NCBI GenBank assembly: GCA_026983895.1
Contig: JALSTF010000234.1
Coordinates: forward strand, 1-7,547
Source: Sulfurovum sp.
GTDB taxonomy: Bacteria; Campylobacterota; Campylobacteria; Campylobacterales; Sulfurovaceae
DNA: 7,547 nt
Direction of reading: 5' to 3'
In this document: positions 1 through 5,703 of the stretch, one piece after another
Numbering within the stretch: position 1 is the first letter of the stretch
How the letters are laid out: each line of letters begins with the position of its first letter
The notes under the pieces: generated by a model
What the model was told of the DNA's origin: nothing
The model's input: only the letters and a program-made list of their open reading frames with translations
Databases searched by the model: none
Translations under genes and position numbers: made by a program

Positions 1-148
1 CATTATAGGCCAGGTAGCCCGCAGGTATCATAATGATCTCGCTGGGAAAAGGGAAAAAAGTACTTTCAAGGAACATCAGGAGAAAGATACCCCAATAGCC
101 CATATCCCCTATCTTGTCGACAAGGAATGACGCTATCTCATGTATCAT
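1..148 (-). CDS. DedA-family inner-membrane protein, N-terminal part only
   Basis: This is the first 49 codons of a gene that runs off the left edge of the window. The protein starts MIHEIASFLVDKIG and continues with a hydrophobic segment (residues about 18-29) followed by E-S-T-F-F-P-F-P-S-E and then P-A-G-Y-L-A. This acidic/proline-rich re-entrant motif is characteristic of the DedA (SNARE-associated/VTT) family. Known members are polytopic inner-membrane proteins linked to undecaprenyl-phosphate or phospholipid recycling and membrane homeostasis; the substrate cannot be assigned here. The ATG lies 8 nt after the accA stop and has no clear Shine-Dalgarno sequence, so it may be translated by coupling to accA. 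I prefer this start because the residues before the conserved GYWGIF segment match the usual DedA N-terminal length. It is probably the fourth gene of the acpP operon. Confidence 0.82.
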   Translation of the reverse strand, partial: MIHEIASFLVDKIGDMGYWGIFLLMFLESTFFPFPSEIIMIPAGYLAYN

Positions 149-156
149 AGAATATG

Positions 157-1092
157 TTATTCGGAAAAAGCACCGACGGCCGTCAGTCTTTTGTAACGCT
201 GATCCAGCATCTCTTCAAGAGGCAATGCTTTGAGGGCTTCCACCTGTTCTAGATAGTATTTTTTGATCGCTTCAGCTGCCGTTACTTTATCACGGTGTGC
301 ACCGATAAGCGGCTCATCCAGAATATCATCGATCAAGCCGTGGGACAAAAGGTCACTAGGCGTGATCTTCAATGCTTTGGTCGCTGTCTCTACTTTCGAA
401 GGATCATTCCACAAAATAGCAGAACACCCTTCCGGAGAGATAACAGAAAAAATAGAATAACGCATCATGGCAAGCTTGTCCGCCACACCAATTGCCAGTG
501 CACCGCCCGATCCGCCTTCACCGATGACAATGGAGACCATAGGTGTTTTGGTTGCGGCAAATTCAAAAAGATTCCTTGCGATCGCTTCACTTTGTCCGCG
601 TTCTTCTGCACCGAGTCCAGGATAGGCACCCGGAGTGTCTATCAGCATCAATACAGGAATGTTGAATTTCTCTGCCAGACGGACAGCACGCAGTGCTTTT
701 CTATACCCTTCGGGATTGGGCATCCCAAAGTTCCTCTTGATCTTATTCTTGACACCACGACCCTTCTGCTCTCCGATAAGCATAGTCTTTTGACCGCCTA
801 TCCAGCCTATATAACATAAAATAGCAGGGTCATCGCGAAATGCACGGTCTCCGTGTATCTCATAGGCATCTTCCATCAAAAGTTTGATATAGTCAAGAGA
901 ATAAGGTCTGTCAGGATGACGGGCAAGCTGAAGCTTCTGATAATCACTCAAAGAACCAAAAGTCTTTTCTACCTCTTTTTGAAGCTCTTTCTGGTATTTC
1001 TCTACAGCTTCCAGGTTGGCAATAGCATGGGCAGATACGATCTCTTCCTGAAGCTTCTCTATTTTACTCTCAAAATCCAGATAGGTTGCCAT
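157..1092 (-). CDS. accA: Acetyl-CoA carboxylase carboxyltransferase, alpha subunit
   Basis: AccA pairs with AccD to move the carboxyl group from biotin-BCCP to acetyl-CoA, giving malonyl-CoA, the committed step of fatty-acid synthesis in the cytoplasm. The 311 residues are close to the usual length of about 320. Seen in order: a helical N-terminal segment (about 1-45), the conserved L-A-R-H-P-D-R-P block (about 55-62), I-D-T-P-G-A-Y-P-G (151-159), the glycine-rich GEGGSGGALAIG segment (191-202) of the crotonase-like carboxyltransferase fold, and S-P-E-G-C-S-A-I-L-W (219-228). The ATG follows a TAAGGA ribosome site that overlaps the fabF stop codon, with 9 nt between the two genes, so translation is probably coupled to fabF. 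accD, accB and accC are not in the window. There is no sign of damage. Confidence 0.97.
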   Translation of the reverse strand: MATYLDFESKIEKLQEEIVSAHAIANLEAVEKYQKELQKEVEKTFGSLSDYQKLQLARHPDRPYSLDYIKLLMEDAYEIHGDRAFRDDPAILCYIGWIGGQKTMLIGEQKGRGVKNKIKRNFGMPNPEGYRKALRAVRLAEKFNIPVLMLIDTPGAYPGLGAEERGQSEAIARNLFEFAATKTPMVSIVIGEGGSGGALAIGVADKLAMMRYSIFSVISPEGCSAILWNDPSKVETATKALKITPSDLLSHGLIDDILDEPLIGAHRDKVTAAEAIKKYYLEQVEALKALPLEEMLDQRYKRLTAVGAFSE

Positions 1093-1101
1093 GCACTGTC
1101 C

Positions 1102-2319
1102 TTATATTTTTTTAAAGATGACTACGCCATTCGTGCCGCCAAAACCGAAAGAATTGCTCATAACAACATTAAGGTCCGCTTTTCTCGCTTCATTGGGAAC
1201 ATAGTCAAGGTCACAATTTTCATCCGGTGTCGTATAATTGATCGTTGGAGGCAAAATACCGTCACGCATTGCCATCAATGATATGACTGCTTCAATCGCA
1301 CCGGCAGCACCGAGACAATGGCCTATCTGTCCTTTGGTCGAAGAGACCGGAGGACAGTTCTCTTTCCCTCCGAAAAGCTCTTTAAGCGCTGCGGTTTCAT
1401 TTTTGTCGTTGATCGCGGTAGAGGTACCGTGTGCATTCACATAATCGACTTTGGGTTCACCTGCCATTTTGTAGGCCATTTTCATTGCACGCAACGGCCC
1501 ATCCATCGTTGGTGTGGTAATATGGTTGGCATCACCGCTTTCACCGATCCCGATCAATTCTCCATAGATATGTGCCCCGCGCGCTACCGCATCTTCATAG
1601 GTTTCGAGTACCAGTGCACCGGCACCTTCTCCCATGACAAAACCGTCACGATCGGCATCGAACGGTCTGGACGCTGTCTGTGGATCGTCATTTCTTGTAG
1701 AAAGCGCTTTCATCGCTGCAAATCCGCCTACCCCTGCACCGCAGATCGCAGATTCGGCACCTACAACGAGCATTTTATCGGCTGTACCGACCATAATGGA
1801 CTTGGCTGCTTCGCCAATGGCATGCGTTCCGGCTGCGCAAGCCGTTACAGAGGAAAGATTCGGCCCTTTCAGGTGTTGATAGATGGAAACAAAACCGCCC
1901 AGCATATTCACAAGAGAAGAAGGGATGAAGAAAGGGGAGATTCTTCTTGGCCCTCTGGTATGAAGCATGATAGAGTTCTTTTCGATATTGGGAAGACCAC
2001 CGATCCCCGATGCCGAAGCGACACCGAAACTCTCTCTGTCCACGTCTTCAGAAATATTCGCATCTTCCATCGCCTCGGCTGCTGCCTTGAGGCCAAGCTG
2101 GATAAATCTGTCCGCTTTTTTCGTCTCTTTGGCATCCATTACCGTCGTCGGGTCAAAACCTACGATCTCTCCGGCGATCTGTGAAGCATACTGCTCTACA
2201 TCAAAAAGCTCTATTTTTTTGATACCGCACTTTCCTTCATTGATCGCTGCGAATGCACTTTCTTTATCAAACCCCAGAGAGTTGATCATCCCCAACCCTG
2301 TTACTACTACTCTTCTCAC
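1102..2319 (-). CDS. fabF: Beta-ketoacyl-ACP synthase II (KAS II)
   Basis: FabF condenses malonyl-ACP with a growing acyl-ACP, the chain-extension step of type II fatty-acid synthesis. The 405-residue protein has the full thiolase-fold layout. The N-terminus is RRVVVTGLG. The nucleophilic Cys161 sits in T-A-C-A-A-G-T-H, and the two catalytic histidines are His297 (N-A-H-G-T-S-T) and His334 (K-G-Q-I-G-H-C-L-G-A-A-G), with the conserved Lys329. The S-G-D-A-N-H block (261-266) resembles KAS II rather than KAS I. The start codon is GTG, chosen because AGGAG lies about 6 nt upstream and the reading frame begins right at the family's first conserved strand. It lies 101 nt downstream of acpP across a structured spacer and 9 nt upstream of accA, so the three form one operon. 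Confidence 0.96.
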   Translation of the reverse strand: MRRVVVTGLGMINSLGFDKESAFAAINEGKCGIKKIELFDVEQYASQIAGEIVGFDPTTVMDAKETKKADRFIQLGLKAAAEAMEDANISEDVDRESFGVASASGIGGLPNIEKNSIMLHTRGPRRISPFFIPSSLVNMLGGFVSIYQHLKGPNLSSVTACAAGTHAIGEAAKSIMVGTADKMLVVGAESAICGAGVGGFAAMKALSTRNDDPQTASRPFDADRDGFVMGEGAGALVLETYEDAVARGAHIYGELIGIGESGDANHITTPTMDGPLRAMKMAYKMAGEPKVDYVNAHGTSTAINDKNETAALKELFGGKENCPPVSSTKGQIGHCLGAAGAIEAVISLMAMRDGILPPTINYTTPDENCDLDYVPNEARKADLNVVMSNSFGFGGTNGVVIFKKI

Positions 2320-2348
2320 TTGCTCTCCTGTATCTGCTTAAATAAGAT

Positions 2349-2384
2349 ATATATCAATCCACTTCCCTCCGGACTGAGATATAT
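2349..2384 (-). promoter_or_regulatory. Second hairpin in the acpP-fabF spacer
   Basis: Read on the minus strand, ATATATC (2384-2378) pairs with GATATAT (2355-2349). After a 2-nt bulge, AGUCC (2375-2371) pairs with GGAUU (2360-2356) using one G-U pair, leaving a purine-rich 10-nt loop, GGAGGGAAGU. The stem is A/U-rich and only moderately stable. No uridine run follows, so it is not a classical terminator. It ends about 20 nt upstream of the fabF ribosome site. The loop itself resembles a Shine-Dalgarno sequence but has no start codon at a useful distance. It could tune fabF translation or transcript decay; no function is demonstrated. Confidence 0.45.
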
Positions 2385-2393
2385 GTTACGGAT

Positions 2394-2413
2394 CTTTCTC
2401 CCGAAGGAGAAAG
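2394..2413 (-). promoter_or_regulatory. Strong UUCG-tetraloop hairpin just after acpP
   Basis: On the minus strand CTTTCTCC is followed by TTCG and then GGAGAAAG: a perfect 8-bp stem closed by the exceptionally stable C(UUCG)G tetraloop. It begins 7 nt after the acpP stop codon. The downstream bases (AUCCGUAAC) contain no uridine run, so full intrinsic termination is unlikely. A partial attenuator or a 3'-end stabiliser that protects a short acpP transcript from exonucleases fits better. ACP is needed in large excess over FabF and AccA, so the position makes functional sense, but that is inference. Confidence 0.75.
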
Positions 2414-2420
2414 CGTATGA

Positions 2421-2654
2421 TTACGCGTTTGCGTTCTCGATGAATTTGATCGCATCACCGACAGTTGCGATCGCTTCTGCCTGATCATCAGGGATTTCAA
2501 TATCGAATTTCTCTTCGAGTGCCATGACGAGCTCAACGACATCAAGACTGTCCGCCCCAAGGTCCTCTACGAATTTTGAATCTTCTTTTACCTCGTCCGG
2601 GCTCACATTCAGTTGCTCAACAACTACTTCTTTTACATCATCAAATAATGCCAT
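2421..2654 (-). CDS. acpP: Acyl carrier protein
   Basis: AcpP carries growing acyl chains on a 4'-phosphopantetheine arm in the cytoplasm and is the shared substrate carrier of fatty-acid and phospholipid synthesis. The 77 residues match the normal size. Ser36 in D-L-G-A-D-S-L-D-V-V-E is the phosphopantetheine attachment site, and the protein is strongly acidic and helical as expected. The start is placed at the internal ATG (MALFDDVKEV), not at an in-frame ATG 10 codons upstream. AAGGAG lies 7 nt before it, the protein then has family length, and the upstream ATG would fall at about the predicted transcription start. It is the first gene of the acpP-fabF-accA-dedA operon. Confidence 0.98.
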   Translation of the reverse strand: MALFDDVKEVVVEQLNVSPDEVKEDSKFVEDLGADSLDVVELVMALEEKFDIEIPDDQAEAIATVGDAIKFIENANA

Positions 2655-2660
2655 TGATTT

Positions 2661-2666
2661 CTCCTT
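2661..2666 (-). promoter_or_regulatory. Ribosome binding site of acpP
   Basis: AAGGAG on the minus strand, 6 nt before the ATG at 2654. It decides the start: the in-frame ATG ten codons upstream has no such site and would lie at about the predicted 5' end of the transcript. Confidence 0.85.
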
Positions 2667-2687
2667 AAGTTTGTTAAAATACATTGT

Positions 2688-2705
2688 ATTATATCAAAAA
2701 AACAA
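2688..2705 (-). promoter_or_regulatory. Vegetative (sigma-70) promoter of the acpP-fabF-accA operon
   Basis: Read on the minus strand, a perfect TATAAT (2693-2688) is preceded by TGA, giving an extended -10 (TGnTATAAT), and by a run of seven thymines. No TTGACA-like hexamer lies 17 nt upstream. A T-rich stretch with an extended -10 and no conserved -35 is the known Campylobacter/Helicobacter vegetative promoter pattern. Transcription should start near 2681, giving a short leader of about 27 nt before the acpP ATG with its AAGGAG site. The promoter is about 40 nt after the end of the NosL-type gene, which has no obvious terminator. Confidence 0.75.
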
Positions 2706-2741
2706 TTACAAAGCTTGAAAGGAAGAAGCATTTAGGGGAAT

Positions 2742-3281
2742 TTAAGGCTGCAAAAGCGACTTTTTTACAGCCGGGTCACGGAGTGTTTGGCCCAGGAGCA
2801 TCAAGTGTTTCATCTTCTCAAATGAAATCAGGCCTTTTCTTTTCATTTCATGCGCACCAAAACCGTAGCGCATTGGTGTACTGTCCGTACGTGTATACCA
2901 CGCTTTTTTTGCATTGATCCATCGGTGTGTATCGAGAGATTTCACAAAGGCCACTGCATTTTTGGAAGGGTGTTTCTGCATCCAGCGTACCAGGCAGCCG
3001 ATATCATCAAAAAAATAGGTTGTACCATCTGCCTCCACCAGTTCTGCAGCATAGTCAAGATCATTGACGAACATATTGCATTCTGCACAGTGATAGGTTC
3101 GGGGTACGATGTCTATCGCTTTTCGTGCCGTGTTGCCTTTATAAACCTTTTTGTCTCCCTGTATCTTCATCGCACTGCCGCATTTTCCTCCGCCACATTT
3201 CCCCGGAGCACATTTCATCTCCGCATATGTAAAAGAAAGCGTTGCCAAAAATATCAGCAAGATTGAGAACAGTTTGTACAT
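2742..3281 (-). CDS. NosL-type periplasmic protein with cysteine-rich N-terminus
   Basis: This is a secreted 179-residue protein. A Sec signal peptide (1-20, likely cut after F-T-Y-A) is followed directly by three cysteines at 24, 29 and 34 spaced CX4CX4C in a glycine/lysine-rich stretch. A NosL-like domain follows: C65-x-x-C68-x-M70, F-F-D-D-I-G-C (90-96), then W-I-N-A-K-K-A-W-Y and T-P-M-x-Y-G-F-G-A. The same landmarks occur in the nosL product at 5227-5703, so the two are clear paralogues. NosL is known to bind Cu(I) through a CxM-type site and to hand copper to the nitrous oxide reductase assembly machinery, so a role in copper or metal handling in the periplasm is likely but unproven. 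GGAG lies 7 nt before the ATG, and the PAS gene ends 13 nt upstream, so it is the last gene of the extended nos operon. The cysteine-rich leader is unusual for NosL. Confidence 0.78.
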   Translation of the reverse strand: MYKLFSILLIFLATLSFTYAEMKCAPGKCGGGKCGSAMKIQGDKKVYKGNTARKAIDIVPRTYHCAECNMFVNDLDYAAELVEADGTTYFFDDIGCLVRWMQKHPSKNAVAFVKSLDTHRWINAKKAWYTRTDSTPMRYGFGAHEMKRKGLISFEKMKHLMLLGQTLRDPAVKKSLLQP

Positions 3282-3294
3282 TCCTTATCTCCGT

Positions 3295-3816
3295 CTAATA
3301 GAGTCTGTGGATCTCTTCGAGCAGATTGTCCACGGTAATATCATCCCCATATGATCCAAGAAAGTCATTCAAATATTTTTCGGAAGCTTCCATACCGCCT
3401 TCTTTTTCAACTTCTACAAGCTTTTTATAGAGGGGATCAAGAATATCAGTGACATGTTTGGAGATTTTCTTTCTTGACGCTTTGTATCCTGTGGGGTTTC
3501 CTGCTTCATCCCTGAGAACATCAAAATCCGTAAAGACCCAGTAATAACGGCCATCTTTTGCAAGATTTTTCACTGCGGCAATGAAATTGTGCCCATTCTG
3601 TATACGGTCCCAGAGGATCTTGAAAAGAATTCTGGGCATATCGGGATGCCGGACGATACTGTGCGGCTGTCCGATCAGCTCTTCTTTGCTGTATCGTGAT
3701 ATTTCTGCAAAATAATCATTGACATAGGTAATAATACCTTTCAGATCGGTATCGCTCTCTATGTAGACATTGTTCTTGAGTTCTATCTCTTCATCGATCG
3801 GTTCTGGTCGTTTCAT
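3295..3816 (-). CDS. PAS-only redox/energy-taxis sensor (Aer/CetB-like)
   Basis: This 173-residue soluble protein has no signal peptide, no membrane segment and no output domain. Residues about 10-120 form an Aer-type PAS domain: Y-V-N-D-Y-F-A-E-I-S-R-Y-S, E-E-L-I-G-Q-P-H, then V-R56-H57-P-D59-M-P, Trp69 in I-L-W-D, and Y-Y-W-V (91-94). R56, H57, D59 and W69 match, one residue offset, the Arg57, His58, Asp60 and Trp70 known to matter for FAD binding in E. coli Aer. Campylobacter jejuni CetB and CetC are PAS-only proteins of this size that signal redox state to a separate receptor, CetA; no such receptor gene is in the window. The C-terminal 50 residues are helical and acidic. The start at 3816 is preferred to one 11 codons upstream because AAGGAG lies 8 nt before it. 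FAD binding and taxis are inferred from the family. Confidence 0.82.
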   Translation of the reverse strand: MKRPEPIDEEIELKNNVYIESDTDLKGIITYVNDYFAEISRYSKEELIGQPHSIVRHPDMPRILFKILWDRIQNGHNFIAAVKNLAKDGRYYWVFTDFDVLRDEAGNPTGYKASRKKISKHVTDILDPLYKKLVEVEKEGGMEASEKYLNDFLGSYGDDITVDNLLEEIHRLY

Positions 3817-3824
3817 GGTTGGCT

Positions 3825-3830
3825 CTCCTT
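3825..3830 (-). promoter_or_regulatory. Ribosome binding site deciding the start of the PAS protein
   Basis: AAGGAG on the minus strand, 8 nt before the ATG at 3816. An in-frame ATG at 3849 would place this site inside the coding sequence and has only a weak purine stretch before it. The 3816 start is therefore preferred. Confidence 0.7.
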
Positions 3831-3848
3831 CTATAAATTTCTGCTTCA

Positions 3849-3938
3849 TCAGCAGCGCATATCTGCCTTGTACTCTTTCAGCCTTTGCGGGTCGCTTTGC
3901 TTCACGTAGCTCACATATCCAAATAGCGTATCAAGCCT
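3849..3938 (-). other. Coding-like tail in another frame after the second NosL-type gene
   Basis: Shifting out of the frame of the upstream NosL-type gene near its last ten codons gives 29 further open codons and a TGA. They read R-L-D-T-L-F-G-Y-V-S-Y-V-K-Q-S-D-P-Q and end K-A-D-M-R-C. The lysine/glutamate/tyrosine-rich composition looks like protein, and the TGA overlaps by one base an ATG in frame with the PAS gene (TGATG). It may be the true C-terminus lost through a one-base change or sequencing error, the remnant of another gene, or chance: an open run this short is not improbable. The annotated stop of the NosL-type gene (3911) already gives a family-like ending, which argues against it. 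The rest of the spacer (3817-3848) holds only the PAS ribosome site. Confidence 0.3.
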
Positions 3939-4393
3939 TTGGTCAGTTTCGCATAGGGCAGAATTTTTGTCCCGCCATTCTTCATCATGAAAAGTCTGGC
4001 ATTGGATTCTGATTCGAACGGAATGAGATCATCTCCGTGCGGACCGACAATTCTGCTTCCGAAAACATAAAAAGCTTTCTTTGCATCGATCTTCCGTCCT
4101 GTATTGAAATCCTGCACATAAAGTTTGTCAATACTTGCACTCAATACACCGTGTTTCTTGAAATAGGCTTCATGTTCGGCTACCTGCATCATTGATTTTA
4201 CAGAAACGAATTGGACTTTCTTTTTATTTTTCAGTTCCGCTTCGCAGAGCCATTTGTTATACTTTTTCAAAGGAAGGATGTACACAGGATCCGTTGCATT
4301 CTGATCGAGCAGTATGATCTTCCCGCCAAAAGGCTCCTGTGCAGAGAGAAGTCCTATACAAATGAGCATTCCTGCAATTATTTTTTTTAGCAT
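3911..4393 (-). CDS. Divergent NosL-type periplasmic protein without the CxxC metal site
   Basis: This is a 160-residue secreted protein. A short signal peptide (1-18, probable cut after L-L-S-A) precedes a NosL-like domain whose best match to its neighbours is in the second half: K-I-D-A-K-K-A-F-Y-V-F-G-S-R, then G-P-H-G-D-D-L-I-P-F, parallel to W-I-D-A-R-K-A-L-Y-V in the nosL product. The CxxCxM and FDD(I/L)GC motifs of the other two paralogues are absent; the only cysteine in the predicted mature part is Cys50. It therefore probably does not bind copper the way NosL does, and a role in NosZ assembly is inferred from position only. The ATG has AGGAG about 7 nt upstream overlapping the nosY stop, with 9 nt between the genes, so it is cotranscribed with nosY. 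The C-terminus may be affected by a frameshift. Confidence 0.72.
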   Translation of the reverse strand: MLKKIIAGMLICIGLLSAQEPFGGKIILLDQNATDPVYILPLKKYNKWLCEAELKNKKKVQFVSVKSMMQVAEHEAYFKKHGVLSASIDKLYVQDFNTGRKIDAKKAFYVFGSRIVGPHGDDLIPFESESNARLFMMKNGGTKILPYAKLTKGLIRYLDM

Positions 4394-4402
4394 ATGACTC
4401 TC

Positions 4403-5230
4403 CTACAAAAGATCTTTTTTTCTAAAAGCAATATATCCAAAATAGGATAACAGCGCACCAATAAGGATGGGATAAACGACGGCATAGACGATCAGCAGCG
4501 TCGAACCGAGTGTATCAAGCAGATAATAGGCAACCGGACCGATCACGGTCAATTCAGGATCAAAGAGGGAAATGGCCCCGATACGGAACACTTCTATGGG
4601 GTTAAGCATTGCCAGTGATACGATCAGCCCGTCACTTACCCTGTTTTGAAGCATCAATCCTATCAGGGCAATATCGATGAAGGCCAGCATAACGATCCAT
4701 ACCACAAAAGAACCGCCCAGTGCAATATCGGTGGACTTGACGATAGTAGAAAGGAAAAATGCCAGTCCCAGAAAAACAAAACTAAGTGAAAAAAGAAGGG
4801 TCGAGTAAAGAAAGACCATCTTCCATGGCATCGCCCCGCCTTTAAAAAGACCGAAAACAACCCCGAGCAGCAATGCCAAAAAGACCGGCATAAAGACCGT
4901 CAGGAAACGCCCAAGCATCTTGCCCCAGTAATAATCCCTCAAAGATACCGGGAAGGAGAGCATATATTCAAGTACATTGCTTTCGCGGTCGCCAGAAATG
5001 GACTTGACCGTTGTAATCAAAATGAAGATAGGCAGAATAATGATCGTTACCTGAATGAAGATCAGCAGCATGCGGCTCAAGCCCGTAAAACCCATCACGA
5101 CAGAATCTGAAACACCCGTAATAAAGAAGAGTGCCATAAGTCCGCCAAAGACCACGGAATAGACATAGAACCATTTCGAACGCAGAGACTCTTTTACATC
5201 CAGATAGGCAACTAACAGAAGGTTTTTCAT
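4403..5230 (-). CDS. nosY: ABC transporter permease of the nitrous oxide reductase maturation complex
   Basis: NosY is the membrane subunit of the NosDFY complex, which uses ATP hydrolysis by NosF and periplasmic NosD to help load and assemble the copper centres of NosZ. The 275 residues match the family length. Six hydrophobic segments are visible (about 20-38, 54-75, 109-128, 138-163, 172-194 and 243-268). A cytoplasmic loop after the second, S-G-D-R-E-S-N-V-L-E-Y-M-L-S-F-P (79-94), is the typical ABC-2 permease coupling region, and L-N-P-I-E-V-F-R (209-216) is a NosY-like signature. The start overlaps the nosL stop as ATGA, so translation is coupled. NosD, the expected partner, lies outside the window. 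Confidence 0.92.
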   Translation of the reverse strand: MKNLLLVAYLDVKESLRSKWFYVYSVVFGGLMALFFITGVSDSVVMGFTGLSRMLLIFIQVTIIILPIFILITTVKSISGDRESNVLEYMLSFPVSLRDYYWGKMLGRFLTVFMPVFLALLLGVVFGLFKGGAMPWKMVFLYSTLLFSLSFVFLGLAFFLSTIVKSTDIALGGSFVVWIVMLAFIDIALIGLMLQNRVSDGLIVSLAMLNPIEVFRIGAISLFDPELTVIGPVAYYLLDTLGSTLLIVYAVVYPILIGALLSYFGYIAFRKKDLL

Positions 5231-5703
5231 CGGAATGCCTTTACTTTCTTGGAATTGGATCTTTCTATCTCTTCGATCTTTTTAGCAACGGTTGCATAGT
5301 CAAGCACCTTGGCACCCTTGGGAAGGGTCTCTTTGGTATAGGCGGCAAAACCGAATGCCATCGGTGTGATCGCACCGCTTACATAAAGTGCTTTTCGGGC
5401 ATCGATCCATTTGCCTGTCTTTGCATCGGTGACCCAGAGTATGGCTTTCTTTTTCCATGGGATCTTCTCTTCATCCATCCAGAGTACGGCACAGCCGAGA
5501 TCATCGAACTTATAGGCTTTGCCGCTTACCCGTTCTATGATCTGTACAGCGAATTTTCTTTCGCTGATCGCCATTTTGCACCGTTCGCACATATCCCGGT
5601 CCCAGTGCATTTGTACTGCTCCGCCTGCGGGTTTCTTTTCACATCCGGAAAAACCGAGTATCAAAAAAAATGCCGTCAGCAGCCATAGACTATATTTTTT
5701 CAT
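5227..5703 (-). CDS. nosL: Copper chaperone lipoprotein for nitrous oxide reductase assembly
   Basis: NosL is a membrane-anchored Cu(I)-binding lipoprotein that supplies copper to the NosDFY machinery for NosZ. The 158-residue protein has a type II signal peptide with lipobox L-G-F-S-G-C21. The copper site region M38-C39-x-x-C42-x-M44 follows, then Y-K-F-D-D-L-G-C71, and the conserved W-I-D-A-R-K-A-L-Y-V and T-P-M-A-F-G-F-A-A blocks. The C-terminus after about 135 is charged and helical. The start lies inside the end of nosF (14-nt overlap), with only a weak purine-rich ribosome site (AAGGTGG), so it depends on nosF translation. Of the three NosL-type proteins here, this one best fits the canonical family and is the only one with a lipid anchor. 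Confidence 0.92.
   Translation of the reverse strand: MKKYSLWLLTAFFLILGFSGCEKKPAGGAVQMHWDRDMCERCKMAISERKFAVQIIERVSGKAYKFDDLGCAVLWMDEEKIPWKKKAILWVTDAKTGKWIDARKALYVSGAITPMAFGFAAYTKETLPKGAKVLDYATVAKKIEEIERSNSKKVKAFR

Noticed and set aside
1318..2184. A 288-codon open frame on the plus strand opposite fabF
   Set aside because: It is a cysteine/arginine-rich translation without family features, wholly inside fabF, whose catalytic residues are intact.
2421..2684. A longer acpP starting ten codons upstream
   Set aside because: The upstream ATG falls at about the predicted transcription start and has no ribosome site; the internal ATG has AAGGAG and gives the standard ACP length.
2703..2725. A terminator after the third NosL-type gene
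   Set aside because: GCTT/AAGC makes only a 4-bp stem with a 9-nt loop, and the T-run further on fits better as part of the acpP promoter.
3295..3849. A longer PAS protein starting 11 codons upstream
   Set aside because: The added codons contain the AAGGAG site that serves the 3816 start, and the upstream ATG has only a weak site.
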